From JABDMH01 sp965223165 (GTDB lineage Bacteria > Bacteroidota > Bacteroidia > Chitinophagales > Saprospiraceae): a stretch of DNA of 64,000 nucleotides. Positions within the stretch are counted from its first letter, which is position 1; every line of letters starts with the position of its first letter. The notes under the pieces were generated by a model. That model was not told where the DNA came from, did no database searches, and worked only from the letters and a program-made list of their open reading frames with translations. The stretch is from positions 496,001 through 560,000 of the forward strand of contig CBDCVQ010000020.1 in assembly GCA_965223165.1 (NCBI GenBank), in the 5' to 3' direction. The position numbers and the translations under genes are program-made. Of the stretch, positions 19,301 through 28,962 are shown in pieces.

Positions 19301-20910
19301 CTTTCCGGAACGGTGCTGTACACATTGCCGTCCCGGATGGAAGCTGAATCATCCGGATCCCTTACATAGTGTGCCGTAGATGTTATGCGCTGCTGTGTCT
19401 CATCCAACACAATTTTGGTCAAACCATCCGGCCCCCTCGTCACCCAAAGCACACCCTTACTATCCTCCCAGACCCTCTGGACCCAGGATAGGCCATCGGG
19501 AATTGGTATTTCAAGCTCAAGAATAAACTGATTAGAGGATGCATCCCACGTGTAGCCAAGCAACAGCCCGTCGTTCGCAACTGACCAGAGATACCGCTTA
19601 CCCTGATACAGACTACCCTCCTCTAGGCTAAGCAACTTACTGGTCTGTATATCTCTCGACCAAGGATCTTCAGGTAATTCTATCAAAGTGGGACCACCAA
19701 CAGCATTTATAACGTACTGCCCATCCGGTGATTCAAAAATGATGCTTCCCCCGTATTGGGGTCCGCCCACTCCTGACATCGACAAAAACGACAATTCAGG
19801 TTCAAACAATTGCACCGCCCCATATCTTGCACCCCAGAGGTTCCCCTCTCGATCACCCGCATAGGGCAGGATGTCAATATCATGCAGGAAAATTTCAGAT
19901 GAATCCTGTGGATCGAATCGACTGATTCCCTCCTCCGTAGCAATCCAGAACATCCCATTCGCATAGTTTACCTGCGAAGGATAACGGATCTGAGGAAAAC
20001 GAAACATCTTCGTGATAGACAGTCCATCCTCCAATTGGACCATTCGCATCCCCTGTTCGCCCCGGGTCCAAGTTCTCAACCAAAAGGAATCGGTATCTCC
20101 CGATGCTGCTGACTTGCCCGACATAAATTCCAGCATGTTGCTCTGGTACAAGTAGGTGGTATCTGCAGGATCGATTGCGGGCCTGCTGAACGCTCCTGCC
20201 TCTTTGTCAAATACCCATAGACCATGTAATGTGGCCAGCAGTAGATGGGAGCCATGGTCCCTGATATCCCGGACGACATTTTGTCGCCATGCTAACACGG
20301 AGTCAGCACGATGGTGATAAAAATGATTCAGCGAATCATTGCTGGTATCATACCGGAAGATTCCCTGACCGTAGAAAGAGCCAAACCAGGCCACGGCACC
20401 GTTCTCGTCAATAATTGTAGGTCCTATCCGCTCTTGATTCAAGCCACTATTCGGATCAATCAGGTTAAACTCCTGTGCCAGGTCAAATGTATACTGGATG
20501 AATGCATTGGTGGCCACATCATATTTTACCAGGGAGTGCGGCAATTCAAGGTAGCGTGGCGCAATCCATAGATTGCCTTCCGAATCCAGCAAAAGCTCTC
20601 CTGCAGATGGCTCAAACGCCGGCCCGGTAAATACTTCAAACTCGTATCCGTCGTACCGGGACAGTGCATTGGCATGGTTAAACCACATAAAGCCATGGCG
20701 GTCCTGTATGATCCCGAAAGAGATTCCATTGGTAGCCATGCCATCATTAATGTCAAAATGCCAAATGTTGTATTGGGCGGGAAGGTTGGTAGCCAGTAGT
20801 ATGAAAGCGAGCAGGCAAAATGAAAGCCGACCCCCAAAGTGCTTTCCGTTTGGTCGAGGCACCTTTTTTTGCAATTTACTAGATATGCGTTTCCAACCTT
20901 CAAAGTACAT
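16315..20910 (-). CDS. Hybrid sensor: propeller, Y_Y_Y, histidine kinase, receiver and class III nucleotide cyclase
   Basis: About 1531 residues from ATG 20910, 2 bases after the susD stop; TTG 20919 is in frame. A signal peptide is followed by a propeller sensor to about residue 730, Y_Y_Y near 740-810 (YRYRLDGYDADWIETDW), and a membrane helix. The kinase has its H-box at about 870 (NTSHELRTPLNG), the N-box LIGNAIKF and GTGLGLSVTKQ. The receiver has ILDIMMPQMSG, with phospho-Asp near 1176. The class III cyclase starts near 1285 (FFSDMRDFTSLSE, YQGDGIMAIF, DTVNAASRMEG). Usual hybrid two-component systems of carbohydrate loci end in an AraC HTH; here the output is a cyclase. Position directly after susD suggests it senses the same glycan. 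Gln again replaces the usual substrate-selecting Lys. Confidence 0.88.
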   Translation of the reverse strand: MYFEGWKRISSKLQKKVPRPNGKHFGGRLSFCLLAFILLATNLPAQYNIWHFDINDGMATNGISFGIIQDRHGFMWFNHANALSRYDGYEFEVFTGPAFEPSAGELLLDSEGNLWIAPRYLELPHSLVKYDVATNAFIQYTFDLAQEFNLIDPNSGLNQERIGPTIIDENGAVAWFGSFYGQGIFRYDTSNDSLNHFYHHRADSVLAWRQNVVRDIRDHGSHLLLATLHGLWVFDKEAGAFSRPAIDPADTTYLYQSNMLEFMSGKSAASGDTDSFWLRTWTRGEQGMRMVQLEDGLSITKMFRFPQIRYPSQVNYANGMFWIATEEGISRFDPQDSSEIFLHDIDILPYAGDREGNLWGARYGAVQLFEPELSFLSMSGVGGPQYGGSIIFESPDGQYVINAVGGPTLIELPEDPWSRDIQTSKLLSLEEGSLYQGKRYLWSVANDGLLLGYTWDASSNQFILELEIPIPDGLSWVQRVWEDSKGVLWVTRGPDGLTKIVLDETQQRITSTAHYVRDPDDSASIRDGNVYSTVPESEEAFWVVTGSGLDLFYPDLDQFVHVADLKMPCLHNGDDGTFYVASLKTLYKGEVVNGEYRFESIRETNGFIHALVQDELGRLWMGMSNGLGVYDQDEDIYFELGPEDGVGYGLSHQSVLHRTRHGYLVIVDPEGTSIFDPTELVYERTIPRPMLTNLLVNNQPVDIGVSEGMEAFAVPTNVSVAESLTLDHRHNNFTLEFSGMQFVSPKKISYRYRLDGYDADWIETDWENRRANYMNLQGGTYTFRLQASSPFGLWPDDETRMSLTVLPPPWKTWWAYLTYVLLLTAGLIGVYRWRTRQTRMKLQRQQELNAQLTRLDQLKDQFLANTSHELRTPLNGIIGIAESLRDGIAGQLSKKAHSNLNVIISSGKRLANLVNDVLDFSKLKNQDIALQLGPVDMHSAVDVVLTLSEPIIRHKELTLINQVPRDVPLVEADENRVQQILHNLIGNAIKFTAEGSVSVTAQQTSEFLHIRVTDTGIGIEQEKFGVIFQSFEQADGGTAREYGGTGLGLSVTKQLVELHGGKIGLESEVGAGSTFHFTLPLSQVSRDELPDLDPVGQQQTTIVPLEDTATEPVLTGVTKAGDVGRILIVDDEPVNLQVLENHLELAGYQVRKAINGPDALEIIKREGAFDLIILDIMMPQMSGYEVCHKLRDMFLPGELPVVMLTAKNRVSDLVEGFSVGANDYLSKPFSKDELLSRIKTHLNLHRIHRSTGKFVPFEFLRAVGRDTITDVRLGDHTHKDVTVFFSDMRDFTSLSEQMTPEQNFQFINQYVGAMGPIVRRHQGFINQYQGDGIMAIFPKQFDHALTAAIEMQRKVQEMNLTAAHPLRVGMGMHAGPLVMGIIGDAQRNEPTTIADTVNAASRMEGLTKRYGAQIILTANCLESLEDPSLFHFRFLGKVQVKGKKVAMATYECFDGDLPQVREGKIASQQAFEEGMEKFSAGEFADATAIFNRIAKDNPGDKVAEYFKHRSATYTIKGVPDDWEAGEQMTEK

Positions 20911-20912
20911 GG

Positions 20913-22409
20913 TCAACAATCCGTGGGATAGTTTTGCACCAGGTTGGGATTGGCGTCGATCTCAGCTTGGGGAATGGGACATCGCAGGCGACAACTCTGG
21001 TAGTCGATGCCATTGACAGGGCGGCCGAGGCGAATTAAATCGTGAAAGCGATTTCCCTCCATGATCAGCTCGACTTGCCGCTCCAGGATGATCGCTTCAA
21101 TGAGGTCCTCAACACTTGAAAAGTCACTGGCCTTAAAGAGGATGGGATTTTCTTGGTCACTAAAGACGACCTCACTACCTGCTTCATTCCGAACTACCAG
21201 GGCGCGCTTCCGAATCATGTTCAGGTAGGCTATCGCCGACTCCAAATCCCCAAGCCTTGCCTGGCATTCAGCATACATCAATATAATCTCCGCATAGCGC
21301 ATCGCAGGTGCATTGTCACCTCCGAAGGGATCGTTGTACTTTGTCGATTTTAGATCAATGCTGTCGGTATTGGTTAAGAGGCTAAAGCGTCTGTCATCTA
21401 CCTGCCAGCCATTGGCGTCAAGGACAGATCTCTGTGCATCCGTAATGGCCTTGCCGTAAACGCGATCGACGAGATCTAGCGCCAGGTTGAACTGAAAGGA
21501 CAAATTACCCTGGGTCAATTCGAACAGGGCGCCAAATTCCTGATTCGAGTAGAGCACTGACCAGATTTCTTCCGAATTACCTTCATTTCGAAAGAATTCC
21601 TCGGGAGAATTTAAGAGCTGATAATTGCCGCTCTCGATGATACTGCTTGCCAGGTTTGCCACGACCTCAAAGTCGGCCGAAGATTGGGCTATTTGGAAAT
21701 TTACCTCCGCTAGATAAGCGATGGCCGCAAAATGGGAAGCTCTGCCAGCGTCACCCCCGCTACGAGGAAGCATTTCGCTGGCCACCGTCAAATCATGCAA
21801 GGCTTGCGCATACACCTCCTGGACGGAGTGACGGGATGGAAACGTGATCTTGTCGGTGTTGTCCACACCGGTCGTTACGATGGGGATGCCAAGTGAGCTA
21901 TTGACATGATACGGCAGTGCAAATAAGCGCACAAGCTCAAAATACATGAGACCACGGAGGAAGTGCGCTTCGCCTGCCAGTCGATTGGCATCGGCAGCGG
22001 CCAGGTCCCCTTGTGCCGAGAGTCGGTCCACCCGCTCGATCATGATGCTAGCCTGGTTGATCACCGCATAGCCATTGCTCCAAATGGCGGAGAGGGCGCC
22101 ATTCGTGGATTGAATGTCATTTCTGCAGAAGTCAGCCAAGAAGGAACCACCTGCACAATTCTGCTCGGTGTCTTCCGTCTGCATCTCTGGTACCGCCACC
22201 ATCCGAATGTCGGCCCATCCTGCCAACTCGCTATATGTGCCGGAAAGGAATGTCTCCAACGAATGGAGGTTGTCCAACCCCGAATCCAGGGGGAGCGAGG
22301 ACCCAGGCCTTACATCTTGCAGATAGTTTTCACAGGAGAAACAAAAGAGCGTGACCAGTCCCAGAGTCAAACCGTTGAAAATCCTGCTATGCCTCATCCG
22401 CCGGATCAT
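20913..22409 (-). CDS. susD: SusD/RagB-type glycan-binding outer-membrane lipoprotein
   Basis: 498 residues. A lipoprotein signal (LFCFSCEN) puts the mature N-terminal Cys near residue 26. The body is the SusD-like TPR fold: LNMIRKRALV, ILERQVELIMEGNRFHDLIRLG and the C-terminal CPIPQAEIDANPNLVQNY are family hallmarks. It forms the lid of the SusC transporter and captures oligosaccharide. Its ATG overlaps the susC stop as ATGA, which implies translational coupling. The two downstream sensor-cyclases follow with almost no gap. Confidence 0.95.
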   Translation of the reverse strand: MIRRMRHSRIFNGLTLGLVTLFCFSCENYLQDVRPGSSLPLDSGLDNLHSLETFLSGTYSELAGWADIRMVAVPEMQTEDTEQNCAGGSFLADFCRNDIQSTNGALSAIWSNGYAVINQASIMIERVDRLSAQGDLAAADANRLAGEAHFLRGLMYFELVRLFALPYHVNSSLGIPIVTTGVDNTDKITFPSRHSVQEVYAQALHDLTVASEMLPRSGGDAGRASHFAAIAYLAEVNFQIAQSSADFEVVANLASSIIESGNYQLLNSPEEFFRNEGNSEEIWSVLYSNQEFGALFELTQGNLSFQFNLALDLVDRVYGKAITDAQRSVLDANGWQVDDRRFSLLTNTDSIDLKSTKYNDPFGGDNAPAMRYAEIILMYAECQARLGDLESAIAYLNMIRKRALVVRNEAGSEVVFSDQENPILFKASDFSSVEDLIEAIILERQVELIMEGNRFHDLIRLGRPVNGIDYQSCRLRCPIPQAEIDANPNLVQNYPTDC

Positions 22410-25400
22410 AGCTCAAGTTTTACACCCACGGAAATTGTACGGGGCAGCGAAATTCCATCATCAAAGGCAGCGCCGGTGGGACGGTCCACCTGCGTATTCA
22501 TCAGTTCTGGATCCATGTCATCGGGCACACCTGTCAACAGCCACAGGTTGGTGCCTGACATGTAGACGGTCAACGAGGAATTCCTTTGTCCCAAATTGAG
22601 AAACCGGTGTCCCACTTGCAGTTGCTTCAGGCGCAGGTAGTCACCTTTCTCCAGCCACCTGGTGATTTGATATTGGGTCCCGTTGGTTCTAAACAGTCTC
22701 GACTGAGGAATATCTGTATCCGGGTTGTCCTCCCTCCAGGCATTTAGCAAGTTTCTATGCACATTAAATTCTCCAGCCCAATCTTCGCGATTGTGTGCGT
22801 GCCGGTAGGCATGAAAACCGAGCGCAGATTGAAAATTTGCGGAGAGATAAAATCGCTTGTAATCGATTTCGAAAGACATTCCACCGGTAAACTTGGGGAA
22901 GGCATTCCCGACGATCACCCGGTCATTGTCATTGAGGACGTTGGTCTTGTTTCCCTCCACGTCCAGGAACAGGGCGTCCCCATTAGCAGGGTCCACCCCG
23001 GCGGAGCGCACCATGTACCAACTGCCCAAAGGCTCACCCACACGAAAGATCTGCAGGCGATGACGGGCAGCAAACGTGGAGATGTCATTGTCTTCTCCAT
23101 CACCATCCGTATCAGCCAATGCCGTGATCTTATTGCGGATATGAGCTCCGTTGACACCCACTTTGATCGATAGGTCGCTTGATCGGACAAGCTGCGACGT
23201 AAGCTCAAATTCCACCCCCATATTATACAGTGAACCCACATTCTGAAAAAGAGAACCCACGCCATTGGTCGACGGGATAGGTACCTGTAAAAGCAATCCA
23301 TCCGTCGTCTTTCGAAACCAGGTGAGTGTGCCCTCTACCTGCTGTCGCCAGAGGGCAAAAGACAGACTGACGTTGTACTGGGTGGTTTCTTCCCAGCTCA
23401 ATTCAGTATTTCCCAGCGCATCGATCGAAGAGCCTGGCTCGCCGTCATAGCTGCTTGAAAAACCCAGCAGGGCCCTGGCGCCAAAGTTGGAAATCTCGGC
23501 ATTTCCTGTTTGACCAATACTAGCACTAAGCTTGACGAAATCAAATGCTCCGACATCAAAAAAGGATTCCTCACTGATCATCCATCCGGCCGAGAGGGAG
23601 GGAAAAAATCCCCAACGATTGTTTTGTCCAAACCTTGACGAGCCATCGTATCGCGCAGAGGCCGCCAAAAAATATTTGTTTCTCAAGCTGTAATTCGCTC
23701 GGAGGAAAAATCCGGCAAATCGATATCCCTCGCCTCGTCCCCCTCCTAAAGTAAATGCCGCAGCATCAATGTCACGTAGCGCCGGATCGGCGAAGTTCTC
23801 CCCTAACGAAATCACGTGTTTGAAAGCATGTCTTTGCAGCTGGCTCCCAGCGACCACCACAAGTTCATCATTCGCTGCATGATGAGCCGTCCAAGTCAAG
23901 GTGTTCGTCCAGTTGTAGTTTGACGTCAGATAAGCCTCTGAGAAGATTTGGCCATTTATTGGGCCACCTACGCGCGTATTGGCACCTTTAATCTCCTCAA
24001 CCTCGACCCCGGAATACTCCACATTAAATTCCGTTCGCAATTGAATCGAAGCAGCGGGTGCATATTGCAAATGGGTACCCATCCGCACCTCATTGACGTC
24101 CTGCTTGAACTTCGTTTCCCTGAGTTCCACAATCGGGTTCCAACGAAAGGTGCTAATCTTCCCGCGGTTTAACAGGAGGGGATCACCATCGGCGTCGAAT
24201 GCAGGCAGGTTGGGTGGAAATAAACTGGAGATGGTAGGGGCCTCACTTAATCGTCCTGTCTCAAAAAATCGATCCTGTTCGAGGCGTGTCGGCGATATGG
24301 AGACGCCTACCTGCCACCGCTCGCCGATCATCTGGTTGATCTTGGCTTGAATCGAATACCGCCGCATGCCCTTGGTAATGAAATAATCTTCATCGCTGCG
24401 ATAGCCTCCGGCAATGTGATAGTTAGTGGATTGATCCCCTCCGGATACGGAGGCATGGATATCGTGAAAGACGGCTGTTCTCGTCAAGAGATCATACCAA
24501 TCAGTGGTGGGTTCGGCGTCGGGGTTGGCATAGAGAAAACTCGTGTCGGTGATGCCGACGGCAGCGGCTGCCTGATTCCAGCTCCGGGCAAATTCCGGCC
24601 CCGTCATGGCCTGCTGCCTAACGGATGGATTGGATGCGCCGATCTGGTAGGACAAAGTCACTTTGGGCGCCGTATTAAACTGTCCCTGTTTGGTCGTGAT
24701 CAAGAGGATGCCATTAGACCCCCGCGCTCCGTAGATCGCCGAGGCTGCGCCATCTTTAAGGACTTCGATAGAGGCAATATTATTCGGATCAATGCCGAGC
24801 AAATTATTGGCTCCTGCCGAGACATAATTGTGACCACCCCAAGTATCGGTGATTACGCCGTCGATGACGATGAGTGGCTGATTGCTGGCATTGATTGACG
24901 TCTGACCGCGGATGCGAATGTTCATGGGCGTTTGGGTGGCCCCGGAGGCTTCACTGATCTGGACGCCCGGCACCCTCCCCTGCAGTGCCTGAAAGGCATT
25001 GGTTTTGGCGGCTCCGAGGTACACCTCTTCATCAATAGAGGCAATGGAGGAAGTCAACTTGCGCCGGGTCGACGTGCCATAGCCCCACTTCACGATCTCC
25101 TGCAGGGTGGTGGCGGTAGTAATCAGGATCACTTCGATCCGATCCTCTGAGCCCACCTCCACTTCGGTGCTGCTAAATCCTATGTAACTTACGATCAGCG
25201 TGCGGGCATCCGCGGGAAGGGTCAAGGAGAAGTTGCCATCGACGTCGGTGGTGGTTCCGGCTGCGCCGTCCTTCACCAGTACATTGGCTCCGATGAGGGG
25301 GAGACCATGTTCATCTGTCACGGTACCGCCCACGACGCGCTGAGCCTTCAGCTCGACCACGACGAGGGCAGTCAAAATGAGGAAAGCTTTTATGGTTTTG

Positions 25401-25426
25401 AGAATACCTTGAAGTGCTCTTTCCAT
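22406..25426 (-). CDS. susC: SusC/RagA-type TonB-dependent outer-membrane transporter
   Basis: 1006 residues, normal for the family. A signal peptide is followed by a carboxypeptidase-D-like domain (VVGGTVTDEHGLPLIGANV), a plug with the SusC-type signature (QALQGRVPGVQI, ASIEVLKDGAASAIYGARG) and a barrel ending GVKLEL. It imports oligosaccharides across the outer membrane with TonB energy. The usual VVVGYG motif after the N-terminal domain reads IVKWGYGT. It is the first gene of the four-gene operon; the 130-base gap upstream should hold the promoter, but I saw no clean -7 box. Substrate is inferred to be beta-1,3-glucan from the neighbouring GH16 operon. Confidence 0.96.
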   Translation of the reverse strand: MERALQGILKTIKAFLILTALVVVELKAQRVVGGTVTDEHGLPLIGANVLVKDGAAGTTTDVDGNFSLTLPADARTLIVSYIGFSSTEVEVGSEDRIEVILITTATTLQEIVKWGYGTSTRRKLTSSIASIDEEVYLGAAKTNAFQALQGRVPGVQISEASGATQTPMNIRIRGQTSINASNQPLIVIDGVITDTWGGHNYVSAGANNLLGIDPNNIASIEVLKDGAASAIYGARGSNGILLITTKQGQFNTAPKVTLSYQIGASNPSVRQQAMTGPEFARSWNQAAAAVGITDTSFLYANPDAEPTTDWYDLLTRTAVFHDIHASVSGGDQSTNYHIAGGYRSDEDYFITKGMRRYSIQAKINQMIGERWQVGVSISPTRLEQDRFFETGRLSEAPTISSLFPPNLPAFDADGDPLLLNRGKISTFRWNPIVELRETKFKQDVNEVRMGTHLQYAPAASIQLRTEFNVEYSGVEVEEIKGANTRVGGPINGQIFSEAYLTSNYNWTNTLTWTAHHAANDELVVVAGSQLQRHAFKHVISLGENFADPALRDIDAAAFTLGGGRGEGYRFAGFFLRANYSLRNKYFLAASARYDGSSRFGQNNRWGFFPSLSAGWMISEESFFDVGAFDFVKLSASIGQTGNAEISNFGARALLGFSSSYDGEPGSSIDALGNTELSWEETTQYNVSLSFALWRQQVEGTLTWFRKTTDGLLLQVPIPSTNGVGSLFQNVGSLYNMGVEFELTSQLVRSSDLSIKVGVNGAHIRNKITALADTDGDGEDNDISTFAARHRLQIFRVGEPLGSWYMVRSAGVDPANGDALFLDVEGNKTNVLNDNDRVIVGNAFPKFTGGMSFEIDYKRFYLSANFQSALGFHAYRHAHNREDWAGEFNVHRNLLNAWREDNPDTDIPQSRLFRTNGTQYQITRWLEKGDYLRLKQLQVGHRFLNLGQRNSSLTVYMSGTNLWLLTGVPDDMDPELMNTQVDRPTGAAFDDGISLPRTISVGVKLEL

Positions 25427-25559
25427 GTCTCTACGGCAACACGGAACGTATACAGGTACGCTCTTTCTGAAGATAAGAGTTTTTTCGGAATGCTCGGGCT
25501 GGTCTACGCGTCAGCGGCTAGGCCTTACCTTGCCAATGAAAGATAGGGTGGACCTTGCC

Positions 25560-26540
25560 TCACCGCAGTTGGCTCAGTAGCTCTTCAATCGCCTTTTTCA
25601 AATTAACCCTTCCCTGATAGTAATTTTCCATCGTTGCTCTAAACGCAGGTGTGTTGTACGAGGCAAATATGGCACGAAGATCCATATCCAGCACGTGCGG
25701 GATAGACAGCGTCTGGAGAGCATCCTGCGTCGCTCGGCCACAGAGATAAAATAAGGCGGCGTGCCACAGGCCTCTTGGAAAGGCTTGATTGCTTTCCTTG
25801 GCCTGATGAAATATTTCGCCGCGAAATGGACTGTCCGTATAGTTGAATAGCAAATGGCTGCCCTCGTGGTAGGTCGTCTCGACAAAGGAAGTGGTACCAT
25901 TTAATGAATCAAGCGTTGAGATGACAATACTCATGGTGGGCCTGGTCGCTGTATACGCACCGGCATAGTTGGCATACGCTGTCAGGTCCACCCGCACCTT
26001 GTCCACATCGGGCCAAGCATACATAGCCAGCACTTCCATTTTAGAAATGACCGCTGATTCGAGCGTTCGAATATTGCGGAGATGCATGTCTAAGATCGAT
26101 CTATTTAGTGCTTGATGAATGGGCCAAACATGCTGTCTATAGATAGGTGCCACCTGATTCAGCATTGTGGTAAATGCCAGTGAGAAAGTAGTATCATCTA
26201 CTTCCCCTTGTTCCTCCAAATCTGCTAACCATTGACGCATGGGACCCAAAGCAGTGCGTAGGCTTTGGTCTACCAAGTGCTCTCTGTAGTATGAAATGGC
26301 CGCGTCCAGCACACCTTGTTCGGTGATAGTTAGGGCTGCCAGGGCTTCACTTTCACCGGATTGCAAGAATCCCAAGCCATCTTCTTCGAGGTGGGCCAGT
26401 TGACTTCCTTTTGCTTTTTGATAGAGAAAATGATGGAGATTAATCCAAAAGTCACTGTAAAACTGGAAGTAGCTGGTGGTATCAACGGCTTGTTGTGCAA
26501 AACACGTGGCCGTCATCCACATCGATAACCAAATCAACAC
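25560..26540 (-). CDS. Secreted HEXXH putative zinc metallopeptidase-like protein
   Basis: 326 residues from a GTG start with a short signal peptide (cleavage near CFAQQ). The protein is largely helical and carries TTYHEGSHLLFNYTD near residue 220, an HEXXH motif that in zincins supplies two zinc ligands and the catalytic Glu. I do not recognise a named family. Downstream helices (RAIFASYNTPAFRATMENYYQ) may complete a gluzincin-like fold. It lies upstream of susC on the same strand, 134 bases away, and probably has its own promoter. Confidence 0.6.
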   Translation of the reverse strand: MLIWLSMWMTATCFAQQAVDTTSYFQFYSDFWINLHHFLYQKAKGSQLAHLEEDGLGFLQSGESEALAALTITEQGVLDAAISYYREHLVDQSLRTALGPMRQWLADLEEQGEVDDTTFSLAFTTMLNQVAPIYRQHVWPIHQALNRSILDMHLRNIRTLESAVISKMEVLAMYAWPDVDKVRVDLTAYANYAGAYTATRPTMSIVISTLDSLNGTTSFVETTYHEGSHLLFNYTDSPFRGEIFHQAKESNQAFPRGLWHAALFYLCGRATQDALQTLSIPHVLDMDLRAIFASYNTPAFRATMENYYQGRVNLKKAIEELLSQLR

Positions 26541-27206
26541 TGGCCCGCATAGGTTCGACTTATCTCACTGTATCTTAAAGAACAAGGTGCCAATGATTCC
26601 TCATTCCAGCGCGCGCAAAAGATACGCAAGATTGGAATAGATAGATTGCTCCACGAGTGTAGGAAGGATGGAAATGCGGCCAAACACACAGACCTTGCTA
26701 GTGGCATGGTGTCAAAAGCACGAGAGAGGCGCTGCCATATAGCCACCTCTCCTCGTACCATCCCTACATTTCCATCTTATTCCTACATGGATCTATCAAC
26801 TACCGGTCAAGCGTCTCTCCCATCGCAGCCAGCCCTATCGCCCGATCCCCGCCTGGAGAGGCAGAACGTTAACAACCCGCTTGCTTGGCATACTCTACTG
26901 GGTTCAAGGTAGGTCGGTGGCAGTCCGACGCCTTGGACTGGGAGATCAAATGCATGGATTTTGATATCACCGCGTGGGAATCCTTGGATTATGATCACAA
27001 TGTGACCCTCTGCGGATCCAAACCGGAAAACTGTATTCGGCAAATCGAATTAGATACAAACACGAGGCGATCATAAACCGGTGGCGGCTGGCATGAGCGG
27101 AAAGCGAGAGCATGCTCGCCCTGACCAAGCAGGAATCTGAAAATTGAAGGCCCGACATCAGCCTTTTTATTCGAGACCTCTAATCAACCACAAACGTGGC
27201 AAGACG
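26541..27206. other. Gene-poor gap of about 670 bases
   Basis: Only short open frames without family resemblance occur on either strand between the HEXXH gene and the sulfatase. I see no transposon ends, tRNA or repeat here. Confidence 0.5.
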
Positions 27207-28853
27207 CTACCATCCCTCCGCATCCACCCCCGCATAGGGAAGATGTTCAAAGGGCACCGGCTCCTGGGTGACTCTGGGATCACCGGTCTCTCTCAGCTCG
27301 TCTAATAACTGAGTGCGCAGTTGCACGCGTATATTTTCGTACGCGGGATCACGAGCCAGATTATTTACTTGATCCGGATCGGCGTCGATCTCATAGAGCT
27401 CCTCCGCCGGCCGTTTGCCAAAGGCAAAGTCGAAAAACCGTCGGTTGTCCTGCTCCTTTCGGTGGGCCACAATCCACGCTTTGCTTGGACTGCCGTCATA
27501 GTCACCAAAGGCGTGAAAGGTGTTTCCCGTCAACTCTTCGATGTCCGGTACATAGTCATCGTCGACGACCAGGGGATCACCCATTGGGTATCGATCCGGC
27601 GCAAAATTGATGATATAGAGGTACTCCGCATTTCTGATGGCCCGCTGCGGGTAGGGCAAGGCCCCGGCCCGGGCCATGCGGACGTGCCGCTCTCTTCCGG
27701 TAATTACATGGTCCCGTCGTGATTCGATCTGACCACTTTCTCGACTTCGAAAAATGGGCATCAGGCTGGACGCGGTCATGGCTCCGGGAAGGTCAGTGTG
27801 TCCCGCTTCCAAGAAGGTGGGGGCCAAGTCCGGCAAGCTGACAAAGTCGTCCACCACCCGGCCCGGCGCAATCACTCCGGGCCAGCGCGCCATGAGGGGC
27901 ACCTGGACGCCAAAATCATAGAGGTTGCACTTGCCATTGGTCATGCCGGGAAAACCATGGTCGCCACTCACCACCACTAGGGTGTTGTCCAATTCACCAG
28001 CTCGCTCCAACATATCGAGGATCACGCCCAGGCCAGCATCAAAGGCCATCGCTTCGCCCAGGTAATCGGCAAAGTCGACCCGGATGGTGTCTACATCTGG
28101 CAGGAAGGCCGGTATTTTGCCCTGCAAGGCGTCCGGGTCAAGGCCCCAGAGCGCCTCACCGGAGCCGTAGGTCCACTTGCGATGCACATTGGTCGGACCC
28201 CACCAGTAGCAGAAGGGCTGATCGCCCTGCCGCGCGTCCAGAAAATCCTGAAAGTTTAGGCGCACTTCGTCAAACAGCCGGTCTTTTGCCTCCTCTACCG
28301 ACAAGCCTTGACCGGCCATCAGAGCCGTAGCATTTTGGCTGAAATTGTTGAATTTGACATCTCGCTGATAGCGCTTTTGGGTGCCCCCGTAACCGGCATC
28401 CTGCGGCCTGCCAGGCGACCACACTTTGTAGGTATACCCAATGTGATATCCCTTGGCTTCAAGCAATAGGGGATACGTAGGAATGGAGTCGTTCCAAACC
28501 GCCCCTTGTAGAATGGCTCCCCGGCCGGTACGGTAAAAGTGCTGTCCGGACAGCAGGCTACTGCGGCAGGGGGTGCAGGAGGGCGCATTGACAAAGGCAT
28601 GTTTGAAGAGGATGCCTTCATTAGCGATGCGATCTACGTGGGGTGTGCTGATCAGCGCATTGATGGACTGGGGCCCGTCAATGGGGGCATAGCAACTGGC
28701 ATATTTGCCCCAGTCATCGGCAAAGGCGAACAGGATGTTGGGCGGTGGTGGAAGTGCTTTGGCTGCAGGGTCCTGGCAAGTGAGGCCGGCTAGGGCGATC
28801 AGGCAAGGCAGCAAGGCAAACTTCAATCTGCTGGCTATTGTGGGAGGAATCAT
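27207..28853 (-). CDS. S1-family sulfatase lipoprotein
   Basis: About 548 residues from ATG 28853, chosen because it precedes a proper lipoprotein signal (LIALAGLTC). The sulfatase core is clear: NILFAFADDWG with the metal Asp pair, APSCTPCRSSLLSG near residue 93 with the CxPxR formylglycine motif (first Cys modified by FGE or anSME), and VVVSGDHGFPG. It resembles heparan N-sulfatase/iduronate-type S1 enzymes of Bacteroidota that remove sulfate from algal or animal glycans. It stands alone and is not in an obvious operon; no maturase is in the window. Substrate is unknown. Confidence 0.9.
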   Translation of the reverse strand: MIPPTIASRLKFALLPCLIALAGLTCQDPAAKALPPPPNILFAFADDWGKYASCYAPIDGPQSINALISTPHVDRIANEGILFKHAFVNAPSCTPCRSSLLSGQHFYRTGRGAILQGAVWNDSIPTYPLLLEAKGYHIGYTYKVWSPGRPQDAGYGGTQKRYQRDVKFNNFSQNATALMAGQGLSVEEAKDRLFDEVRLNFQDFLDARQGDQPFCYWWGPTNVHRKWTYGSGEALWGLDPDALQGKIPAFLPDVDTIRVDFADYLGEAMAFDAGLGVILDMLERAGELDNTLVVVSGDHGFPGMTNGKCNLYDFGVQVPLMARWPGVIAPGRVVDDFVSLPDLAPTFLEAGHTDLPGAMTASSLMPIFRSRESGQIESRRDHVITGRERHVRMARAGALPYPQRAIRNAEYLYIINFAPDRYPMGDPLVVDDDYVPDIEELTGNTFHAFGDYDGSPSKAWIVAHRKEQDNRRFFDFAFGKRPAEELYEIDADPDQVNNLARDPAYENIRVQLRTQLLDELRETGDPRVTQEPVPFEHLPYAGVDAEGW

Positions 28854-28962
28854 AGGGTTTGAATAATGGATATCTGCCCAGATAAAATACGCTTTCCTTG
28901 CCACTCCTCCTTTGGGGGAATGTGTTGTGACCAGGCAAGGCGCATCTTGCTATCTTTAATTG

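Noticed and set aside
26885..27076. 63-codon plus-strand frame
   Set aside because: Short, no family match, no ribosome site.
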